42,388 bases of DNA, from positions 1 through 42,388 of IMG/VR virus record IMGVR_UViG_3300046516_001459. One strand, 5' to 3'. The first letter of the stretch is position 1, and the number at the start of each line of letters is the position of its first letter. The notes beneath the pieces were generated by a model. It was not told where the DNA came from. It ran no database searches and saw only the letters and a list, made by a program, of their open reading frames with translations. Made by a program: the position numbers and the translations under genes. This DNA is from a virus. This document shows positions 1-6,931 of this stretch, piece by piece.

Positions 1-30
1 AAGGCCGTCAACCTGTATCCTCGACGCTAA
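1..30 (+). CDS. C-terminal end of the junction-spanning small protein
   Basis: Bases 1-30 read as nine sense codons and a TAA in the frame left open at base 42388. The final A of the TAA is the first base of the ATG that starts the next gene, the same TAATG style of overlap used elsewhere in this operon. Without circular joining this would be an orphan fragment with no start. Confidence 0.72.
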   Translation, partial: KAVNLYPRR

Positions 31-446
31 TGCCGCGCCACATTCGCTCGAATCCTGCGCGCGATGAGAACCAGCCGCCGTCGGCGAGTGACTGCCTCGC
101 GCACCGCTGCGACGAACACCGCGAGATGAAGCCGGTGGACGATTCCGCAGACGACGGCGCGGAATGCGGCATCTGCGTCGCGGCGAAGTTCGTCCTCGCG
201 CACGAGGAAGCCGCCGAAAAGGAAATCCTCGATCGGCTGTTCTGGCCGATGGTGGAGACGGCGCGCGATCGGTTAAATCTGCTCGCGCTGGGCGCCGGCG
301 CGAGCTTCGAAGAACAGGCGCGCGTGCACGTCGTAGAATTCTCGAAAATCTTTGGCGCTCCGTCACCGGCTATACCGCCGGCCGAGACGCCCACGGAGGA
401 GAGCGATGGCAACCGGACAACTGACCCGCCTCGACGACCGCAGTAA
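30..446 (+). CDS. Unknown early protein directly upstream of recT
   Basis: This 138-residue protein starts on a TAATG overlap with the junction gene and runs 41 bases into recT. An alternative ATG lies at 126, but neither has a strong ribosome binding site, so coupling favours 30. The middle part contains a CGIC pair and a helical stretch rich in Ala, Glu and Leu; the C-terminus is rich in Pro and Thr and probably disordered. In many phages the gene before recT encodes the partner exonuclease (RecE, YqaJ or lambda-Exo type). This product is too short and shows no PD-(D/E)XK motif, so I do not call it that. It could be a RecT accessory protein; this is only positional inference. Confidence 0.7.
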   Translation: MPRHIRSNPARDENQPPSASDCLAHRCDEHREMKPVDDSADDGAECGICVAAKFVLAHEEAAEKEILDRLFWPMVETARDRLNLLALGAGASFEEQARVHVVEFSKIFGAPSPAIPPAETPTEESDGNRTTDPPRRPQ

Positions 447-1341
447 CGTCGTCAGTCAACTTTTCAAAATCAACAAGCCGCATATCCTCGCGGCGGCGCC
501 GAAGACGACCGGCGATCCGCTCCGCCTGCTGAACGTCGCGTTCAACGCGATTGCCTTCAATCCCGATCTGCTCGCCTGCACACAAGAGTCGCTGATGGCC
601 GGCGTGTTCGAAGCGCTGAAGCTGGGCATCGCGCTGGGCGGCCCGATGCAGGAAGGGTGGCTGATTCCCTTCAAGGAACACGGGACGCCGAAAGCGACGC
701 TGATCGTCGGCTATCAGGGCTACCGGAACATCATCGACCGCGCCGGCAGCGTCACCGATATGCACCCACGCGCCGTCCACAACGGCCGCGTGAAGGCCGG
801 CAACGACTGGCGCGAGGGGACGCCGGACGAATTCGACTACTGGTACGGGGACCAGCCGCGCATCATCCACAAGCCGCGGAACGCGATGCCGGAGAAGCGC
901 GAACAGCTCCGGTGCGTGTACTGCGTCGCGAACCTGCGGCGCGGCGGAAAGCAACTCGAGGTGATGGAACTCGCCGAGGTTGAACAGCATCGGGCGCGCA
1001 GCCGGGCGCGGGAGTCGGGCCCCTGGGTGACGGACTTCGTGCCGATGGCGCTGAAGACCGTCCTTCGGAAGATTTCAAAGTACCTCCCGAAGTCGAACGA
1101 ACTGCTCGCGCGAGCGCTCGACCTCGACGACCGGGCCGACCGCGGGGTCGACCAGTTGCTCGAGACGCCGGCCGGCGTGACCTATATCGACGCGCCAGAC
1201 GCCCCGCAGAAGCCACCGGCCGCATCCCCCGTGGATCGGCTCAAGGAACTCCACGGCGCTCCACACGGCCCCACCACGGCCGCGGAACCGCCTGCCCAGC
1301 CGCTCGTCGAACCGCCGGCTGAGGGCGACATCAAGTGGTGA
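406..1341 (+). CDS. recT: RecT-family single-strand annealing protein
   Basis: RecT proteins bind single-stranded DNA and anneal complementary strands during phage recombination and replication-fork repair. The 311-residue product has the family signature: NPDLL followed by SLMAGVFEALKLGI near residues 52-75, then GWLIPFK and LIVGYQGYRNIIDRAG, and a later WVTDFVPMALKTVLRK segment. Length and order fit the family. The C-terminus is a Pro/Ala-rich tail. The start is at 406 because GGAGGA lies at 396-401, although the frame stays open upstream. No companion exonuclease gene is visible beside it. It overlaps the preceding gene by 41 bases and is followed by a RyR-domain gene, inside an early replication and recombination operon. 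Confidence 0.92.
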   Translation: MATGQLTRLDDRSNVVSQLFKINKPHILAAAPKTTGDPLRLLNVAFNAIAFNPDLLACTQESLMAGVFEALKLGIALGGPMQEGWLIPFKEHGTPKATLIVGYQGYRNIIDRAGSVTDMHPRAVHNGRVKAGNDWREGTPDEFDYWYGDQPRIIHKPRNAMPEKREQLRCVYCVANLRRGGKQLEVMELAEVEQHRARSRARESGPWVTDFVPMALKTVLRKISKYLPKSNELLARALDLDDRADRGVDQLLETPAGVTYIDAPDAPQKPPAASPVDRLKELHGAPHGPTTAAEPPAQPLVEPPAEGDIKW

Positions 1342-1358
1342 AGGAAGGGACTTGGACC

Positions 1359-1730
1359 ATGAACGACCTCGAGATTGCACGCATCGCGCACGAAGTGAAC
1401 CGCGGCTATTGTGCGGCCCTAGGGGACCATTCACAACCGGCCTGGGAAGATGCGCCGGACTGGCAACGCGCGAGCGCTGTTGCCGGCGTGCGCCAGATTC
1501 TCGCGCATCCCGAGACGACGCCGGAACAGTCGCACGTGAGCTGGCTTGCGCAAAAGACCGCGGAAGGCTGGAGGTACGGCGAAGTGAAGGACCCGGCCGC
1601 GAAAACGCATCCCTGTTTCCGGCCGTACGCCGAACTTCCGTTCGAGCAGCGTGCGAAAGATTACCTCTTCGGCGCGGCCGTCCGCGCGGTCGCGAGGTAC
1701 GCGGCCGACGGTGTCAACGTCCTCGCATAG
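1359..1730 (+). CDS. RyR-domain phage protein
   Basis: The 123-residue product matches the pattern of the RyR domain, the roughly 90-residue repeat first described in ryanodine receptors and common as a stand-alone protein in phages. Visible signatures are IARIAHEVNRGYC at the start, then WLAQKTAEGWRYGE and a closing PYAELPFEQRAKDYLF. The domain fills nearly the whole protein. The start is set by the GGAAGGGA box at 1343-1350. The phage role of the domain is not established; suggestions include nucleotide-derivative sensing or interference with host defence. It lies between recT and the replication initiator, so an early role is likely. Confidence 0.85.
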   Translation: MNDLEIARIAHEVNRGYCAALGDHSQPAWEDAPDWQRASAVAGVRQILAHPETTPEQSHVSWLAQKTAEGWRYGEVKDPAAKTHPCFRPYAELPFEQRAKDYLFGAAVRAVARYAADGVNVLA

Positions 1731-1746
1731 CGGGGCAACGCCGGCG

Positions 1747-2679
1747 ATGAACGCCACGATCGTCATCGACACGCTCTGGACTGGAACGACTGCGCGGGAG
1801 CTTCGGCTAAGTTCGGCTCTAACGAAGTTGGTGTTTGTGTACCTCTTCACGGGGCCGGATCGAAACCCGTACGGACTCTATCGTCTCGAGGTCGATGCGA
1901 TGTTGCTCAGACTGCATGAGCGGGAAGCCGACGTCCGGCGCTCGCTCGAGCAGCTCCAGGCCGTGGGGTTCTGCTGGTGGGATGAGGCCACGGGCTGGGT
2001 ATGGGTGCGCGAGATGGCGCGCTTCCAGTTTGCCCTGCCGCTGCGCGTGGCCGACTATCGCTGTCACTCGGCGAAGAAGTGGTACCGCTCACTTCCGCCG
2101 AACCCATTTCTTGGCCTGTGGTTTGATCGGTACGCGAAGGACTTCCACCTTGCGACCGAGCCGCACGCGGTGGAGCGCCGCGCGGGACCGGACCCCGAAG
2201 CCCCTTCCAAGGGGCTGGTACAGCCCCTGTTACAGCCCCTTATTGTACGTACGGGATCTTTTGCTCTTGATCTGTCTTCTCAGGAGGTACAAGAACCCGT
2301 ACAAGGGCAATTAGTACCGCCGGATCGGACGACGGTTCCGCTGCGCGGCGCCGCGCTCGAGGAGGCGTTCGCGCGGTTGTGGGCGCTGTACTCGCCGCTG
2401 AACGGCAACGAGAAAAAAGCGGCGCGCGAGTACTTCGAGAAGCTGAAGCCGACGCCGGCGTTGCTCGCGACCATCGACGCGAACGTCCGCGGGCGCGCGC
2501 AATCCGTCGAGTGGACGAAGGAGGGCGGCCAGTTCGTGCCGCGGCTCGTGAACTACCTGAAGCAGCATCGGTGGGAAGACGACGTCGACGTCAGCCCGCG
2601 GCCGGTTGTCAGCGAGCGCACCGCGCGCACGGTGGCGGCCGCCGAAGCGTTCGTCGATAAACATCGGGAGCGCGGATGA
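1747..2679 (+). CDS. Lambda-O-like replication initiator with internal iterons
   Basis: The 310-residue product has a predicted winged-helix region (about residues 15-110, with a KLVFVYLFTGPDRNPYGLY segment) and a C-terminal module, LWALYSPLNGNEKKAAREYF through GGQFVPRLVNYLKQHRWED, that recurs in O-type phage replication initiators and primosomal proteins. By analogy it would bind the origin and pass the host DnaB helicase to its loader, here probably the next gene. Between the domains lies a linker whose DNA carries four copies of an AGCCCCT iteron followed by an AT-richer stretch, the same arrangement as lambda ori inside gene O. The start at 1747 fits the domain boundary; its binding site is weak. 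The stop overlaps the next ATG (ATGA). Confidence 0.82.
   Translation: MNATIVIDTLWTGTTARELRLSSALTKLVFVYLFTGPDRNPYGLYRLEVDAMLLRLHEREADVRRSLEQLQAVGFCWWDEATGWVWVREMARFQFALPLRVADYRCHSAKKWYRSLPPNPFLGLWFDRYAKDFHLATEPHAVERRAGPDPEAPSKGLVQPLLQPLIVRTGSFALDLSSQEVQEPVQGQLVPPDRTTVPLRGAALEEAFARLWALYSPLNGNEKKAAREYFEKLKPTPALLATIDANVRGRAQSVEWTKEGGQFVPRLVNYLKQHRWEDDVDVSPRPVVSERTARTVAAAEAFVDKHRERG
2199..2252 (+). repeat. Iteron cluster inside the initiator gene (candidate replication origin)
   Basis: Four copies of AGCCCCT lie at 2199-2205, 2210-2216 (inverted), 2222-2228 and 2234-2240. The first two form the palindrome AGCCCCTTCCAAGGGGCT, and the last two repeat at a 12-base period. A GTACGTAC palindrome follows at 2245-2252, then an AT-richer stretch to about 2310. 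The 18-base palindrome and the string CTGGTACAGCCCCT both recur exactly in the intergenic hub near 39409-39433. Lambda, whose origin iterons lie within gene O next to an AT-rich region, is the precedent. The origin function is inferred. Confidence 0.65.
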
Positions 2680-3179
2680 CCGGCAGCGCCCACGACATCG
2701 CCGCGCTGAAGCGGTTCGCCAGGACGACGGTCACGTTGGGCGCGTCGCTCCGCGCGGACCACATCGACACGCCGATGATCGAGATGTACTGGCGCGCGCT
2801 GAAGGACGTCCCTATCGAGTTACTCGAGGAGGCCGCGGTGGAACTCGCGGCGACGGCGAAGTTTTTTCCCAAGCCGGCGGAGTGGCGGCAGGCCGTCGAC
2901 GAACTCCTCGACCGGCGCGAGCGGCTGCGCGAGATTGCCGGCCCGAACGGACAGCCGCTCCTGCCAGGAGAAATCGGGGAGTACCACTGCGAGGACTGCG
3001 ATAACAGTGGGTGGGTCACCGAAGTGAAGGTCTGCGAGGGGAATTGCGGGTCGCACCTTGTCGCGAAGGCCGGCCACACGCACGCGTTCGCGTCCCCGTG
3101 CACGAACAAATTCTGTCTCGCGGCGCGGCAGCAGAAGACACAGCGGAAGCGCCGCTACGCGAAAACCAGAGGAGAGTAG
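2676..3179 (+). CDS. Putative helicase loader with zinc-type cysteine cluster
   Basis: The 167-residue product starts with a helical domain whose pattern IEMYWRALKDVPIELLEEA, then FFPKPAEWRQAV, resembles small phage helicase loaders and G39P-like proteins. The second half has paired cysteines: CEDC with a following Gly-Trp, CEGNC and CTNKFC (about residues 104-146), which probably bind zinc. The C-terminus is very basic. Such genes usually follow an O- or DnaD-like initiator, as here, and deliver replicative helicase to the origin. The start overlaps the initiator stop as ATGA. The loader assignment rests on pattern and context, not on a catalytic motif. Confidence 0.6.
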   Translation: MTGSAHDIAALKRFARTTVTLGASLRADHIDTPMIEMYWRALKDVPIELLEEAAVELAATAKFFPKPAEWRQAVDELLDRRERLREIAGPNGQPLLPGEIGEYHCEDCDNSGWVTEVKVCEGNCGSHLVAKAGHTHAFASPCTNKFCLAARQQKTQRKRRYAKTRGE

Positions 3180-3182
3180 ACG

Positions 3183-3641
3183 ATGATCCGAATCAGGAAG
3201 AGTCAGACCGCGGATACGCGGACGTGCGATTTCACAAAGGTGGATCGTTCGACGCTGCTCGCGAGTTCAATCCAGCACGTCGCCGACGTCCACCAAGCGC
3301 TCGCGTTTTTCGCTGGGGAGATCGTCTGCGCCGCCGGCCGCCACGATTTCGACAAGCTGTCGGACATCGACGGGTTCCATCACGACTTCACGACTGGGTT
3401 CACGGTCACCGACTGGTGGGATCGGCATCGGCAGTTGAACCGGCATCATCTCCAGCAGGCCGACGGCGTGCGCGAGGACGTGAACCTGATCGACGTGCTG
3501 GACTTCATCGCCGACTGCGTCATGGCCGGCATGGGGCGCACTGGCAGCGTCTATCCGTTGAACCTCTCGCCGGAGTTGCTCGAGAAGGCGTTCCAGAACA
3601 CGGTCGCGCTCCTGAAGGCGCAGGTCGAGGTCATTGGGTAA
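3183..3641 (+). CDS. HD-like DUF5662-type protein
   Basis: This 152-residue product is rich in the His and Asp residues of an HD-type helical fold. Visible are HVADVHQAL, the RHDFDKLS segment, WWDRHRQLNRHHLQ and NLIDVLDFIADCVMAG. The His-Asp pair, the paired downstream His residues and the DVLDFIADC helix match what I know of the DUF5662 family in phages, which is suspected to be a metal-dependent phosphohydrolase. No substrate is established. It starts just after the loader gene, preceded by the AGAGGAGAG box at 3169-3177, and is expressed with the early replication genes. A nucleotide-pool or signal-nucleotide hydrolase role is a guess. Confidence 0.6.
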   Translation: MIRIRKSQTADTRTCDFTKVDRSTLLASSIQHVADVHQALAFFAGEIVCAAGRHDFDKLSDIDGFHHDFTTGFTVTDWWDRHRQLNRHHLQQADGVREDVNLIDVLDFIADCVMAGMGRTGSVYPLNLSPELLEKAFQNTVALLKAQVEVIG

Positions 3642-3884
3642 GTGGGGGATTTCACGCGCGCCGGCGACGTCCCGCACGAGGTCCGGATTGCGCCGGAACT
3701 GGCCGACATCTTCCGCGAGAAGACGACGGGCACGCTCGTGCACGTGTGCGACGTGCTGCCGATGGACGTTCCCGCGGCGCAGGTCACAAAGGTCGTCATC
3801 GAGTGGCCGGCCGGTTCGCGCGAGCGCGTCCCGATCGCGGACTTCTGGCGGCGGTTTCAGTTTCGCAAGCGAGCCCCGCGATGA
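3642..3884 (+). CDS. Small unknown early protein
   Basis: Eighty residues beginning with GTG directly after the TAA of the previous gene. The sequence HEVRIAPELADIF, TLVHVCDVLPMD and VVIEWPAGS suggests a small alpha/beta fold, and the C-terminus is basic (WRRFQFRKRAPR). No family is recognised. The GTG start has a GGTCGAGG-like stretch upstream. Its stop overlaps the next gene as ATGA, so it belongs to the same translationally coupled series. Confidence 0.6.
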   Translation: MGDFTRAGDVPHEVRIAPELADIFREKTTGTLVHVCDVLPMDVPAAQVTKVVIEWPAGSRERVPIADFWRRFQFRKRAPR

Positions 3885-4126
3885 TTCGTACCGCATATCT
3901 CTGTCGCAACGGGATCTGCGAGGCGGCCGTTCCGCTCGAATGGTTGTCGCCGCGGATCGAGATCGTCCACCCGACGTTCCCGCCGGTCGCGCACCTCTAT
4001 CGACTCGCCTTTATGGATCTTGAATGCCGCGAGTGCATCTACGAGTGGTACAGCGCGAGCGTCGTTCCGGCGCCGCTCCCGGCGGACTTCAACAGCCTTC
4101 GGCGGTTTTTCGAGGGCCTCTCGTGA
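3881..4126 (+). CDS. Small unknown protein with two cysteine pairs
   Basis: Eighty-one residues. Cysteines occur as CRNGIC near the N-terminus and CREC in the middle, with HPTF and HLY histidines between them, so a single zinc site is possible. The text reads like a small phage protein that presents a metal-held loop. The ATG overlaps the previous stop, and the stop overlaps the next GTG. No homologous family is recognised. Confidence 0.6.
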   Translation: MIRTAYLCRNGICEAAVPLEWLSPRIEIVHPTFPPVAHLYRLAFMDLECRECIYEWYSASVVPAPLPADFNSLRRFFEGLS

Positions 4127-4596
4127 GGTTCCGTCCGCAGGTGGCGGCCGGCTCGAGGCGGAGCGCCAAGCGCTACATCGTCACCGCGCGGCTCGAGATT
4201 CTCGACCACGCGCTCGCGAAGAAGCTGGGCGCGGAAGGCACGTACTTCCAGAGCGGGGCCGAGGCGAAGCGATGGGTCGCGCTGAATTTTCTCCAGCGCG
4301 CGGGACAGGTGCGCGGACTTCGCCGGCAGCACGAATGCGTGTTCTGGCTGCACGCTGTCGGGCCCGATGGCCTGAAGCGCCGCATCGGCAGGTACATCGC
4401 CGATCACTGCTACGACGAGAAGGTCGCGATCGGCCCGGACGATCCGCGCTTCGCGACTAACGGCCCGTTCGCGTGGGAACCCGTCGTCGAAGACGTGAAG
4501 CCGGCCGGCGGCGACCGCGAGGACGTCTACGTCTGGAAGAAGCGCCACGTCGAGGCGGAGTACGGAATCACGGTTCGGGAATTCACTGGCCGATGA
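4123..4596 (+). CDS. DUF1064-like putative endonuclease
   Basis: The 157-residue product follows the DUF1064 pattern: a basic N-terminus, then GTYFQSGAEAKRWVALNFL, where the family has FDSKxEARRY, then GQVRGLRRQHECVFWL and GRYIADHCYDEKV, matching the family's KYIADFVY strand. DUF1064 proteins are thought to be small PD-(D/E)XK or Holliday-junction-type nucleases of phages. Glu in SGAEAK, Asp in IADH and Lys in DEK are plausible metal-site residues. GTG at 4123 is chosen because it overlaps the previous stop (GTGA). With RecT nearby, a recombination or branch-resolution role is sensible, but activity is inferred. Confidence 0.7.
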   Translation: MRFRPQVAAGSRRSAKRYIVTARLEILDHALAKKLGAEGTYFQSGAEAKRWVALNFLQRAGQVRGLRRQHECVFWLHAVGPDGLKRRIGRYIADHCYDEKVAIGPDDPRFATNGPFAWEPVVEDVKPAGGDREDVYVWKKRHVEAEYGITVREFTGR

Positions 4597-4925
4597 GTGG
4601 AGGACCGATGACCGATCTCGGTGACGCGCTCCGCGCCCTCGTAGCGAAAATGCGTGACGGGCGATCTCGGCGGCGACGGCAGCCACGACTGAACGTTGGC
4701 GAGTTTGTTGGGGCGCGGAAAGTAGATGAGTGGGCTGATGAACTGGCCGCGATCCTCGCCACCTTGGTCGGGAGGGAAGAGGCATGCGGGGTGATTGGCA
4801 AACCAGATCCTGAAAAGGGTGAGAAAGTCTGCGAGCTTCCAAGGGGCCATGACGGCTATCACAAGAATGGGAACTGGCGCTGGCTTGGATACTGGGTCGA
4901 TCCCCCGCAGGAGACGACACGATGA
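4593..4925 (+). CDS. Unknown early protein (lower-GC segment)
   Basis: 110 residues from the ATG that overlaps the previous stop. A second ATG at 4608 follows a GGAGGA box closely and could be the real start (105 residues). The N-terminal half is helical and basic; the C-terminal half has VCELPRGHDGYHKNG and a Trp-rich end. Cys, His and Trp residues suggest a small metal or DNA binding fold, but no family is recognised. Base composition falls here and stays lower to 6000, unlike the neighbouring genes, which suggests a separate origin for this stretch. Confidence 0.6.
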   Translation: MSGGPMTDLGDALRALVAKMRDGRSRRRRQPRLNVGEFVGARKVDEWADELAAILATLVGREEACGVIGKPDPEKGEKVCELPRGHDGYHKNGNWRWLGYWVDPPQETTR

Positions 4926-5161
4926 GCCGAGACAAGATGACACCGCGTCAATCGTTGCGCGCGGCCATTGATCGGTGCTGTATCGCACGCGGGGAAGCAC
5001 AATGGCTGAACGGCTATCGTGCTGGCTCAGGGCGTGGCGAGGATGCTGAGTTGTACGCGAAAGAGTCTCGCCTCTGGAAATATACGGGTGATTGCGAGCG
5101 AGCGTTAGAGGGGTACATCTCTCGCTACGCCACAGCCGTGAGCCGCAGGAGACCCCGATGA
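4922..5161 (+). CDS. Small unknown basic protein
   Basis: Seventy-nine residues, starting on an ATGA overlap and ending on an overlap with the next ATG. It is helical and charged, with RDKMTPRQSLRAAIDRCC at the start and VSRRRPR at the end. No motif is recognised. Codons with A or T at the third position are more frequent than in the replication genes upstream. It contains an 11-base partial match (ATGCTGAGTTG, 5043-5053) to the intergenic 13-base motif described elsewhere, probably by chance. Confidence 0.55.
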   Translation: MSRDKMTPRQSLRAAIDRCCIARGEAQWLNGYRAGSGRGEDAELYAKESRLWKYTGDCERALEGYISRYATAVSRRRPR

Positions 5162-6000
5162 CGCACCCGCCGAAGGCCGAGACCAGCCTAGCGTTACGCC
5201 TCTTAGAAGAACGGCGCGCACAGCATCAAGCGAATCTTGATGGCTGGACTGAGCCGAACGGCTATCTGGTCCCGACCGAACCAGACGCAGACGAACGCGT
5301 GAAGATTCGCGCGCTTCTCGCAGGCGCCATCCACGAATTGTCGTATTTACTCTCGGCCGATCCCGCTCCCCCGGTGCCCGCGTCCGCAGGCGCGGCCCCG
5401 CTCAGGGCGTTCATTCTGGACCGCATCGCAGAGTTGGAAACCACGCATGGATCTGCTGCGTCTTGTGGGTGGCACGAAGGCTTGACGTATACGTATGACA
5501 TGGAAGCGGCGGCCGCTCTGAACGAATTGAAACGACTAGACGCCGCCCTCTCCGGCTCCGGCCCGTCCCTGCCCGCCCCATTCAAGGGGCACATCGATTC
5601 GGACTGTGAAGTCTATCGAGGCGTCGGGCACATTTGCACGTGTGAGACACCAGCCGAGAAAGCCGAGCGCGCGAAGGAACGAGCCGAATGCGAAGCGGAG
5701 CGAGATGCAGCGTCCATGCCCGCCCCGGCTGAACAGATTACGGCATTAACAAAAGAACTAGAAACGACGCGGAGCCACTCCATCCACTGGGAACGACGCG
5801 CAACAGAAGCCGAACAGCGCGTAGCTGAACAGCTTTTGTACGGCCCTCGCCTGCCCGCCCCGGCGTGGAGCTGGTGGTCGGCTCGTCGTATGGTGGTTGA
5901 TCGCAGCGAGGGATATGTCGTCACATATGTGCTCACCGCTTGTGACTTGAAACGGCTAGGACTTCCCTCACCCCCTGCGTCCCCTCCAGAGGCGCCGTAG
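5158..6000 (+). CDS. Unknown protein with coiled coil, last gene of the early operon
   Basis: 280 residues. The start is supported by a CAGGAGA box at 5147-5153 and an overlap with the previous stop. The N-terminal third is helical; a middle part has HIDSDCEVYRGVGHICTC, a possible metal-binding cluster; then comes a charged coiled-coil stretch (EKAERAKERAECEAERD and beyond) and a C-terminal WSWWSARRMVV domain. Three LPAP or MPAP repeats act as linkers. Codon use is clearly more AT-rich than in the rest of the operon, with several TTA and CTA codons, suggesting recent acquisition. Function unknown. It ends nine bases before the stop of the opposing endolysin gene. Confidence 0.6.
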   Translation: MTHPPKAETSLALRLLEERRAQHQANLDGWTEPNGYLVPTEPDADERVKIRALLAGAIHELSYLLSADPAPPVPASAGAAPLRAFILDRIAELETTHGSAASCGWHEGLTYTYDMEAAAALNELKRLDAALSGSGPSLPAPFKGHIDSDCEVYRGVGHICTCETPAEKAERAKERAECEAERDAASMPAPAEQITALTKELETTRSHSIHWERRATEAEQRVAEQLLYGPRLPAPAWSWWSARRMVVDRSEGYVVTYVLTACDLKRLGLPSPPASPPEAP

Positions 6001-6009
6001 ACGAGGACG

Positions 6010-6453
6010 TTACTCGGCGATCCAGGCGGCGGTCCGCACCATCGCGGCGAGTTCCTGTGCACGGCCGCCCACCTGCCTCGCCCACACTGACCGCACCATC
6101 TCGATCGCCGCGAGGCTTGGATCGCCCCGCTCGAACGCGCCGATCATCCCCCGAAATTCCGCGAAGCCACGCGGGCCGAGATTGAACATCATATCGACGA
6201 GCGCGGCCTGTCGCACCGGCACCTGCGTGAGAAACCACTCCGGATAGATCGTTAGGAGCGCGAGTAGGGCGCGATTCACGTCGGTCTGAAACAGCACGTC
6301 GGACTCAACCCGCGAGATCCCCACGTCGGTCAGATTGCGTCCGATGCCGATCGTGATCTTCCCGCTGGTGTCGGTGTACGGCGTCAGCCGTTCGCCTTCG
6401 TGCCGGCGCAGCATCATCAAGAGCTTGCCGAGGGTGACGTCGTCCAGCTTCAT
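6010..6453 (-). CDS. GH24 phage lysozyme (endolysin)
   Basis: A 147-residue muramidase of the T4 lysozyme type that cuts the beta-1,4 bond between N-acetylmuramic acid and N-acetylglucosamine. The catalytic triad is visible as Glu19 (RRHEGERL), Asp28 (YTDTSG) and Thr34 (KITIGIGRNL), with the same 9- and 6-residue spacing as in T4 lysozyme. No signal peptide is present, so release probably depends on a holin. The frame is open further upstream, but the ATG at 6453 overlaps the stop of the holin-like gene (ATGA) and fits the family length. It is the last gene of the leftward late operon. Confidence 0.93.
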   Translation of the reverse strand: MKLDDVTLGKLLMMLRRHEGERLTPYTDTSGKITIGIGRNLTDVGISRVESDVLFQTDVNRALLALLTIYPEWFLTQVPVRQAALVDMMFNLGPRGFAEFRGMIGAFERGDPSLAAIEMVRSVWARQVGGRAQELAAMVRTAAWIAE

Positions 6454-6662
6454 GGGCGTGGCGACACGCTGTCGGCGTCCGCCTTCCCGGCCAGTGGAGA
6501 ATTCTGCAATTTGCCGATCGCCCAGGTCGAACAGAACAGAATGAATTTCAGCCAATCGCCGTACGACCACAGCACCGGCGGTCGCCCGTCGGCGGCGAGG
6601 TAGCCGACGAGCGCCCCCGCGGCCGCGAACCAGAGCACGGCGCTTTGTCGCGTGATTGTCAT
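6450..6662 (-). CDS. Putative holin, two membrane segments
   Basis: Seventy residues with two likely membrane helices: SAVLWFAAAGALVGYLAAD (about 7-25) and WLKFILFCSTWAIGKL (about 37-52). The C-terminus is polar. Size, topology and position directly before the endolysin with ATGA overlaps on both sides fit a small holin that makes the membrane lesion for endolysin release. No holin family signature is recognised, and the neighbouring 89-residue membrane protein could be the holin instead, with this one as an antiholin. Confidence 0.65.
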   Translation of the reverse strand: MTITRQSAVLWFAAAGALVGYLAADGRPPVLWSYGDWLKFILFCSTWAIGKLQNSPLAGKADADSVSPRP

Positions 6663-6928
6663 CGTCTATCCCGATCTGATCGACGCCGGCCGAAGACGTG
6701 TTCATCGAGCCGCGCGAGCGATTCCGCGTGGGTGCCCGTGCACTTGTCGAGTTCCTCGATCTTCTCCCCGTGCTCCTCGAGGCGTCGGTTAATTTCGCGT
6801 TGTCCGTCGCGGAGCGCCTGCAACGTCCCTTTAATCGCGTAGTACGCCCCGATGATCGTGACCACCATCGTGCCGGAGACAATCAAGTCGCCCAGCGTCA
6901 GACTGAGCTCGAGTTTCACGCCTGCCAT
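6659..6928 (-). CDS. Membrane protein with coiled coil (holin or spanin candidate)
   Basis: Eighty-nine residues. One membrane helix near the N-terminus (about 17-37, SGTMVVTIIGAYYAIKGTL) is followed by a charged heptad-like helix (REINRRLEEHGEKIEELDK) and a basic end. This shape is seen in small phage lysis proteins, including holin-like proteins and inner-membrane spanins. It is translationally coupled to the 70-residue membrane protein (ATGA). No lipoprotein partner lies next to it; the phage lipoprotein gene at 27480-27905 is far away. The exact role within the lysis set is uncertain. Confidence 0.6.
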   Translation of the reverse strand: MAGVKLELSLTLGDLIVSGTMVVTIIGAYYAIKGTLQALRDGQREINRRLEEHGEKIEELDKCTGTHAESLARLDEHVFGRRRSDRDRR

Positions 6929-6931
6929 TGG

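Noticed and set aside
30-446. Exonuclease partner of RecT
   Set aside because: Position is right, but at 138 residues without any PD-(D/E)XK signature it cannot be called an exonuclease.
3011-4126. One 371-codon protein covering 3011-4126
   Set aside because: The frame overlaps three well-supported genes; only its last 81 codons (from 3881) fit the operon with proper overlaps.
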